Origin: Patescibacteria group bacterium
Lineage (GTDB): Bacteria; Patescibacteriota; Gracilibacteria; JAHISY01
DNA: 9,405 nt
Assembly (NCBI GenBank): GCA_018817365.1
Contig: JAHISY010000008.1
Span: forward strand, 1-9,405
Direction of reading: 5' to 3'
The notes beneath the pieces were generated by a model that saw only the letters and a program-made list of their open reading frames with translations, searched no databases and had not been told where the DNA came from. Of the stretch, positions 5,786-9,405 are shown in pieces (the first letter of the stretch is position 1; each line of letters starts with the position of its first letter). Made by a program: the position numbers and the translations under genes.

Positions 5786-6934
5786 GTGAACGCAGCTACC
5801 AAACAACAATTCGGACAATTTTTCACAACAAATTCAGACTACATTTTGCAAGGTTTGGAAAAGTTTATTCTTAATAAAGAAATAATTGACCCTTTTGCTG
5901 GTGGACAAGATTTGATTCGTTGGGCAGAAAAGAATCATTGCAATTCGGCACACGGATTTGATTGTGATAAAAACTTAGTAGATAATCGAAAGATTTTCTT
6001 CGCTGATTCAATCAATCAACCAAGAAAATACAAATTTGTTTTTACCAACCCGCCTTATCTTCACAAAAATAAAGCAACTCAGTCGATAAAAAATAATTTC
6101 TTTTCTGGTGAAAACGCAATCTTTGAGGATTTGTATCAAGTTTCGATCAAGTCAATTTTAAATTGTGAGGAGGGAATACTTATTGTCCCTCTCAATTTTC
6201 TTTGCGCCGAAAATTCAAAACGCGTTCGGATTCTGTTTTTCAATCGTTTCGAAATTGTTCGTTTAAATGTTTTTTCTGAGCAAGTCTTTGATGACACGAC
6301 TTACAATGTCGTGGCCTTTTATTTTCGCAAAAAACTCTCTCTAAAAAATAAAATTTTTGTTCCGACGTGGATTTATCCCGAAGGTAAAAAGATAGGTCTT
6401 GTTCTTGAAGAAAGACTTGGCTGGCAATTTGGCGGTGAATTTGTTTCAAGTGTAAAAGCTGTGAAAAATAATTTAGGGGTTCATAGACTCACCGAAGAGC
6501 TATTAATAGATGGAGAATATAAAGCTGAAATTGCCATCCAAAATATCAAACATCGCCAATCTCGCAAAATTGATCGTGGAACTCAAAAAAAGCTTGAAGA
6601 CAATATCTTGTTTTTACGGGCAATCGACAGCAAAAATGGCAAAAAAATCCAATTAGAAAATATTCGAGATTATGATCTCGATGGACTTGCTGGCAAATCA
6701 ACTTCGCGTAATTCAGCACATTTAATTTTTAGAGAAAAAATATCCATCGAACAACAAAAAGAATTGCTAATCGCATTTAATACAAATCTCAATCTAAATC
6801 GTGAAAAATATTTCTCTTTTTTCCTTACCAATTTTCGAGACCACAATCGCAAGCGAATTTCTTTCGACTTTGCTTACAAATTTTTAAATTTTCTTTATCA
6901 ACAAATGTATGAAAAACAACCAGCACTATTTTAA
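5786..6934 (+). CDS. Type II N6-adenine DNA methyltransferase (gamma-class order)
   Basis: The 382-residue protein methylates DNA adenine using SAM, protecting host sites from the adjacent endonuclease. Motifs appear in the order of gamma-class enzymes. QFGQFFTT (8-15) serves as motif X, DPFAGGQDL (35-43) as SAM-binding motif I, FDCDKN (58-63) as the acidic strand-2 motif, and TNPPY (87-91) as catalytic motif IV. The segment from about residue 190 to the C-terminus has no clear motif and presumably recognises the target; AGKSTSRNSAHLIFREKIS (302-320) is a striking conserved-looking stretch. The recognition site cannot be read from sequence. GTG at 5786 is the only reasonable start: an in-frame TAA lies at 5774-5776. 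The predicted leaderless promoter places the transcript start at this codon. The gene overlaps the endonuclease by 26 bases, typical of a tightly coupled R-M pair. Confidence 0.9.
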   Translation: MNAATKQQFGQFFTTNSDYILQGLEKFILNKEIIDPFAGGQDLIRWAEKNHCNSAHGFDCDKNLVDNRKIFFADSINQPRKYKFVFTNPPYLHKNKATQSIKNNFFSGENAIFEDLYQVSIKSILNCEEGILIVPLNFLCAENSKRVRILFFNRFEIVRLNVFSEQVFDDTTYNVVAFYFRKKLSLKNKIFVPTWIYPEGKKIGLVLEERLGWQFGGEFVSSVKAVKNNLGVHRLTEELLIDGEYKAEIAIQNIKHRQSRKIDRGTQKKLEDNILFLRAIDSKNGKKIQLENIRDYDLDGLAGKSTSRNSAHLIFREKISIEQQKELLIAFNTNLNLNREKYFSFFLTNFRDHNRKRISFDFAYKFLNFLYQQMYEKQPALF

Positions 6935-7823
6935 AATTTCGCAAAAAAATCCAGAAATATTTTGGGATGAAAATTATGTCTTTTTTCGAGAGCACGCACT
7001 TTTGGGTGATTATGTTGTCCACACCAAAAAAATTAAAGAGCTTTTGATTACGATTAAGATTCTTTTACAGAAAAAAGAAAAGAGAGTGGTTTTAGAGAAA
7101 TATTTCGACGAACTTTTGAAGCTTTTGGCGTACAAAAAAGAAGGCAAATATTTAGCGGTTTGCTCCGAATTTTCAGGATTTATCAATGCTTGCGATAAGG
7201 ATTTGCAAAACGCGCTCAAAAATAAACCGTGGCTTTGGGATGTTTTGGAAAAATATTTTCAAAACAGAATCTTGACGGAGAGTGTCCCGCCCGAATGGGT
7301 TCAAAATATTTTAGACAAAGGTGCGGGACGACGAAAAGGCAATTGTGCTGATCGAAAATTAATTTCGATTTTAGAAAGTCTCGACTACAAACAGGTCTCG
7401 AGTTGGCAAGACTTCAAAGCAACTAAAAAAGTTGTGGCACGGTGTGCGCTCAAAGAATTCAAAATTGGAAATTTACGACAAAAATTAAAAATAAATCCAA
7501 AAGTGAAACAAAATAAAAATTTAGATTTGGTGATAAAAAATAACGATAAAATTTTTATTTTGGAAGCAAAACATCAGAATATGGCTGGTGGCGGTCAAAA
7601 TTCTTTCATTGATGAAATCATCCGATTGTTAAATTTTTCTGTTGAAAATCCGAATATTTTTTATGTGAGTTTTTTTGATGGTGTGGCGGCGAATGAAATT
7701 TTTGGCAACCAAAATGGCGATCCGAAATTACGCGCTCAACAAAAAGAAATTCTTGATAATTTAGCAACGAATAAACACAATTTTTTGGTGAACACGGCTG
7801 GATTTAAAGAGCTTTTTAAATGA
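6909..7823 (+). CDS. Type II restriction endonuclease, PD-(D/E)XK fold
   Basis: The 304-residue protein follows and overlaps the methyltransferase. Its last third carries a PD-(D/E)XK nuclease core: Asp206 in KNLDLVI, followed by IFILEAKH with Glu219-Ala-Lys221. GGGQNSFIDEIIRLL (227-241) is the helix and glutamine-rich turn often found after the core in type II enzymes. These residues would bind Mg2+ and cut DNA at the methyltransferase's target. The first 130 residues are helical and charged, and may bind DNA. I cannot assign a named isoschizomer family. The ATG at 6909 is used; the nearby ATG at 6905 is in the methyltransferase frame. No C-protein regulator gene is present, so translational coupling may control relative expression. 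The stop codon overlaps the start of the MmeI-like C-terminal remnant (ATGA at 7820-7823). Confidence 0.85.
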   Translation: MKNNQHYFKISQKNPEIFWDENYVFFREHALLGDYVVHTKKIKELLITIKILLQKKEKRVVLEKYFDELLKLLAYKKEGKYLAVCSEFSGFINACDKDLQNALKNKPWLWDVLEKYFQNRILTESVPPEWVQNILDKGAGRRKGNCADRKLISILESLDYKQVSSWQDFKATKKVVARCALKEFKIGNLRQKLKINPKVKQNKNLDLVIKNNDKIFILEAKHQNMAGGGQNSFIDEIIRLLNFSVENPNIFYVSFFDGVAANEIFGNQNGDPKLRAQQKEILDNLATNKHNFLVNTAGFKELFK

Positions 7824-8224
7824 GTTTTTACAGCCAGCCACACTTTTCTGCAATGCACATGGCATGGACAAGTTATACTTGCGGCAGATTAAAAGGTGAT
7901 TACACTTATTCAAATCAAATCGTTTACAACAATTTCCCGTGGGCGCAGTCTCCGAGCGCGAAGAAAATTGAAAAGGTGGAAACAGCGGCGCAAAAAGTTC
8001 TCGACACTCGCGCGAAATATCCGGACAGTTCACTCGCCGATCTTTACGATCCGCTCACGATGCCGCCCGACCTCGTGAAAGCGCATAACGCGCTAGATAA
8101 AGCTGTCGATCTTTGTTATCGCCCGCAACCTTTCGCGAAAGAAGCCGACCGTGTGGTGTTTTTATTTGAGCGGTACGAGGAGTTGGTGAGTGGGTTGTTG
8201 AAGGGGTTGGAGGAGAAATTTTAA
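7820..8224 (+). pseudogene. C-terminal remnant of an MmeI-like DNA methyltransferase gene
   Basis: The 134-residue frame matches the C-terminal end of MmeI-like class I SAM-dependent DNA methyltransferases. SAMHMAW (10-16), CGRLKGDYTYS (21-31), VYNNFPW (35-41), SSLADLYDPLTMPPDL (70-85) and AHNALDKAVDLCY (88-100) appear in the family's usual order. In intact proteins these motifs close a chain of more than 900 residues, after the methyltransferase and target-recognition domains; both are absent here. The first nine residues do not fit the family and are probably created by the junction. Base composition is visibly richer in G/C than the R-M pair just upstream. The frame is intact from an ATG that overlaps the endonuclease stop, so a short protein could still be made by coupled translation, but methyltransferase activity is not possible. 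It could have been retained as a DNA-binding tail, but decay is simpler. Confidence 0.8.
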
Positions 8225-8244
8225 ATTTTTAAAAAATTTTTAAA

Positions 8245-8883
8245 ATGAAAAATTCATTACCCGATATAAAAATTCCGATGGTCGGAAAATTTCAAGCCAC
8301 AATTGGTTCAATTTCTTGTTCTATTGGAGATTTAACCGGGACATTAGAAAAATTTGAGAAAAATTTTCGCGGACCAATTTTAGCATTCTGCACTCGCACT
8401 GAATTTCTGATTGATGACTTAATCGAGGTAATTTCTTTTTATATTTTAGGGATCGACTATTCCGAAAATAATCGTAGATTTTTTTCGGAAAAATTATTTA
8501 AAAATTATTTTAATCTTAATTGTAAATTAAACTTACTCCGTGAACTTTTAATCGAAGCCGAAACGAAGATTCATAAAACAAAGCAAGTCGAATTTAAAGA
8601 CAAAAAAGAACTTGTTAAGCTTATGAAAAATGAACTTGAAACCTTTAGAAAGACACGGAATAAATTTGCACATGCTCAAACTTCACCACGCGTTAACTCA
8701 AAAAATGGTGTGGTCGATGTTGTCTTGGTTGAAGGAGAAAAAGAAACGAAAATTGATAAATGTTATATTAATAAGATTCTTAAAAATTTACAGATTCTCA
8801 ATTCTGCTCTTGCAGAATATCGTCAAAATTTCCAATCAAATAAAAACCCAAAGATGACCGACAACAATAAACCCCAGCCATAA
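8245..8883 (+). CDS. HEPN-like protein, possible RNase
   Basis: The 212-residue product appears all alpha-helical and ends with a Lys/Asn/Pro-rich tail. Its key feature is TRNKFAHAQ (137-145): Arg138 and His143 form the RX4H motif of HEPN ribonucleases, embedded in a helix (about 120-143) as in that fold. An earlier helix, CTRTEFLIDDLIEVISFYIL (49-68), matches the first helix of many stand-alone HEPN proteins. HEPN RNases act in abortive infection, toxin-antitoxin and CRISPR systems; others only bind nucleic acid. No partner nucleotidyltransferase or antitoxin gene is adjacent, so the role is an inference. The gene lies 20 bases after the MmeI-like remnant, next to an R-M system, and is similarly A/T-rich, consistent with a defence island. 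A weak promoter (TTGAAG 8198-8203, TTAAAT 8221-8226, 17-base gap) could serve it. The last residues may derive from the adjacent repeat element. Confidence 0.68.
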   Translation: MKNSLPDIKIPMVGKFQATIGSISCSIGDLTGTLEKFEKNFRGPILAFCTRTEFLIDDLIEVISFYILGIDYSENNRRFFSEKLFKNYFNLNCKLNLLRELLIEAETKIHKTKQVEFKDKKELVKLMKNELETFRKTRNKFAHAQTSPRVNSKNGVVDVVLVEGEKETKIDKCYINKILKNLQILNSALAEYRQNFQSNKNPKMTDNNKPQP

Positions 8884-8904
8884 ACCCAATCGTCTAAACC
8901 GTGA

Positions 8905-9047
8905 TTGTCTGAACGCGGATTCATCGGATTCACCAGATTTCTCGGATTCTTTTCTTTGAGCTTGGCGTGAAGATATTGCAGAGTGGTGATTTGTGAAGGT
9001 GGTAATCTGCGTAATCATAATAATCAGCGTAATCCGAGTTCAGACAA
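8905..9047. repeat. Inverted 9-nt-period repeat element
   Basis: The outer 17 bases at 8905-8921 (TTGTCTGAAC-G-CGGATT) match the reverse complement of 9031-9047 with one mismatch. Inside the left arm are four 9-base units with GATT in the same place (8916-8951). Inside the right arm are four 9-base units with AATC (9002-9037). All four GATT blocks fall exactly opposite an AATC block when the arms are paired, so the register holds over about 47 bases per arm around a centre of about 50 bases. It could fold as a long imperfect hairpin. No coding function is evident in this stretch. Confidence 0.7.
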
Positions 9048-9072
9048 AAAGTTTCAGCACGCGGTTTCCCAC

Positions 9073-9109
9073 GCAATCATGGCAATCCGTGAATCAGGAA
9101 AATCAAGAT
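9073..9109. repeat. Further AATC-containing 9-nt-period repeats
   Basis: AATC occurs at 9075, 9084, 9092 and 9101, i.e. spacings of 9, 8 and 9 bases, in the same orientation as the right arm of the preceding inverted element. It seems to be a degenerate continuation of the same repeat family, outside the inverted part. Confidence 0.45.
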
Positions 9110-9130
9110 TCAAGATAATGTGAAAGAAAA

Positions 9131-9405
9131 ATGGACAAATTCGCGTATAATTTTCTAGTGCATTCACCAAAAACTGATTTTCTGGATATCGAGCTTGTGC
9201 GGCGCTCGCTCGCTGATCCTGACGAATACGCCAAAATTGTCGAAAAATACGAAGCGCCGTTGTTGCGCTACCTGCTCCGCATTTCCAATATCTCGCGAGA
9301 GGAAGGGGAGGATTTACTGCAAAATGTTTTTTTGAAGGCGTATCAAAATCTCCGCGACTTTGATACGAGTTTGAAATTCAGCAGCTGGATTTACAGAATT
9401 GCCCA
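9131..9405 (+). CDS. ECF-type RNA polymerase sigma factor, N-terminal part
   Basis: The gene runs off the window after 91 codons. The visible part contains sigma-70 region 2: IVEKYEAPLLRYLLRIS (36-52) as the first helix, then GEDLLQNVFLKAYQNLRDFD (59-78), the core-RNA-polymerase-binding and -10-recognition helix (families usually show AEDLTQEVFLKAW). FSSWIYRIA (83-91) corresponds to the region 2.4 start, normally FRAWLYRIARN. ECF sigma factors direct transcription of small regulons, often for envelope stress, and are often held by an anti-sigma factor encoded next door; that region lies outside the window. The start is uncertain. ATG at 9131 gives the longest protein, but a TATAAT box at 9146-9151 lies within that extension, and the in-frame GTG at 9158 would then be the start of a leaderless transcript. 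Confidence 0.88.
   Translation, partial: MDKFAYNFLVHSPKTDFLDIELVRRSLADPDEYAKIVEKYEAPLLRYLLRISNISREEGEDLLQNVFLKAYQNLRDFDTSLKFSSWIYRIA
9146..9151 (+). promoter_or_regulatory. Consensus -10 box before the sigma factor's GTG
   Basis: A perfect TATAAT lies six bases before an in-frame GTG (9158), the same geometry as at the R-M methyltransferase. No convincing -35 box is found at 16-18 bases upstream. If used, it favours GTG 9158 over ATG 9131 as the sigma factor start. Confidence 0.4.

Larger units (their letters stand above)
5743..7823 (+). other. Type II R-M cassette inserted within an MmeI-like gene
   Basis: This interval separates the two MmeI-like remnants and holds a promoter, an adenine methyltransferase and an overlapping endonuclease, all on the same strand as the disrupted gene. 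It is clearly more A/T-rich than the downstream remnant. The junctions are estimated from where family similarity stops (about 5743 on the left and about 7820-7847 on the right). TAAATG occurs near both ends (5733-5738 and 7817-7822), a possible microhomology but short enough to be chance. No transposase or integrase and no terminal repeats are present, so replacement by recombination seems likelier than transposition. Confidence 0.65.

Noticed and set aside
8836..9018. Minus-strand frame of 60 codons over the 9-base repeat element
   Set aside because: It is produced by the repeats and the end of the HEPN-like gene; the translation is repetitive Ser/Glu/Arg with no start signal.
8905..9109. 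CRISPR array interpretation of the periodic repeats
   Set aside because: Units are 9 bases, adjacent without spacers, and inverted between arms; no cas genes are nearby.

Overview
The window probably comes from a Patescibacteria/CPR-type bacterium, perhaps the Peregrinibacteria–Gracilibacteria side. That placement is an inference from gene style: A/T-rich codons, almost no recognisable Shine-Dalgarno sequences, a four-domain ribosomal protein S1 with a lysine-rich tail, and short palindromic intergenic repeats. It is not backed by a marker tree. TGA acts as a normal stop, because several recognisable proteins end on it and none of the long reading frames contains it. This argues against the TGA=Gly code of some Gracilibacteria.

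Layout. Positions 1-519 hold the C-terminal part of a SpoIID/LytB-type cell-wall protein. Positions 667-2268 hold a secreted protein with three S-layer-homology domains and a large unassigned C-terminal region. Positions 2305-2814 hold a small helical protein of unknown function. On the minus strand, 3798-2866 encodes a membrane-anchored zinc metalloprotease whose active-site layout matches anthrax lethal factor (ATLF-like, M34), and 5395-4184 encodes ribosomal protein S1 with its own promoter and hairpin terminator. The gap between these two genes is packed with small repeats: an 8-bp hairpin, a CCTGCC/GGCAGG palindrome and a 7-nt-period array.

The most interesting region is 5623-8224. A 43-codon remnant of the N-terminus of an MmeI-like (type IIL-style) DNA methyltransferase lies at 5623-5754, and about 130 codons of the C-terminus of the same kind of protein lie at 7820-8224. 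Between them sits a complete, more A/T-rich type II restriction-modification cassette: a gamma-class N6-adenine methyltransferase overlapping a PD-(D/E)XK endonuclease. The simplest reading is that one R-M system landed inside another and replaced its middle. The methyltransferase gene has a good -35/-10 promoter whose predicted start point coincides with its GTG codon, suggesting a leaderless mRNA.

Directly downstream, 8245-8883 encodes a HEPN-like protein (RNKFAH, the RX4H RNase motif), a plausible RNA-targeting defence or toxin gene, so 5623-8883 reads as a small defence island. Positions 8905-9109 carry a 9-nt-period repeat element, part of which forms a long in-register inverted repeat. 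The window ends inside an ECF-type sigma factor gene, which also has a TATAAT box six bases before an in-frame GTG.
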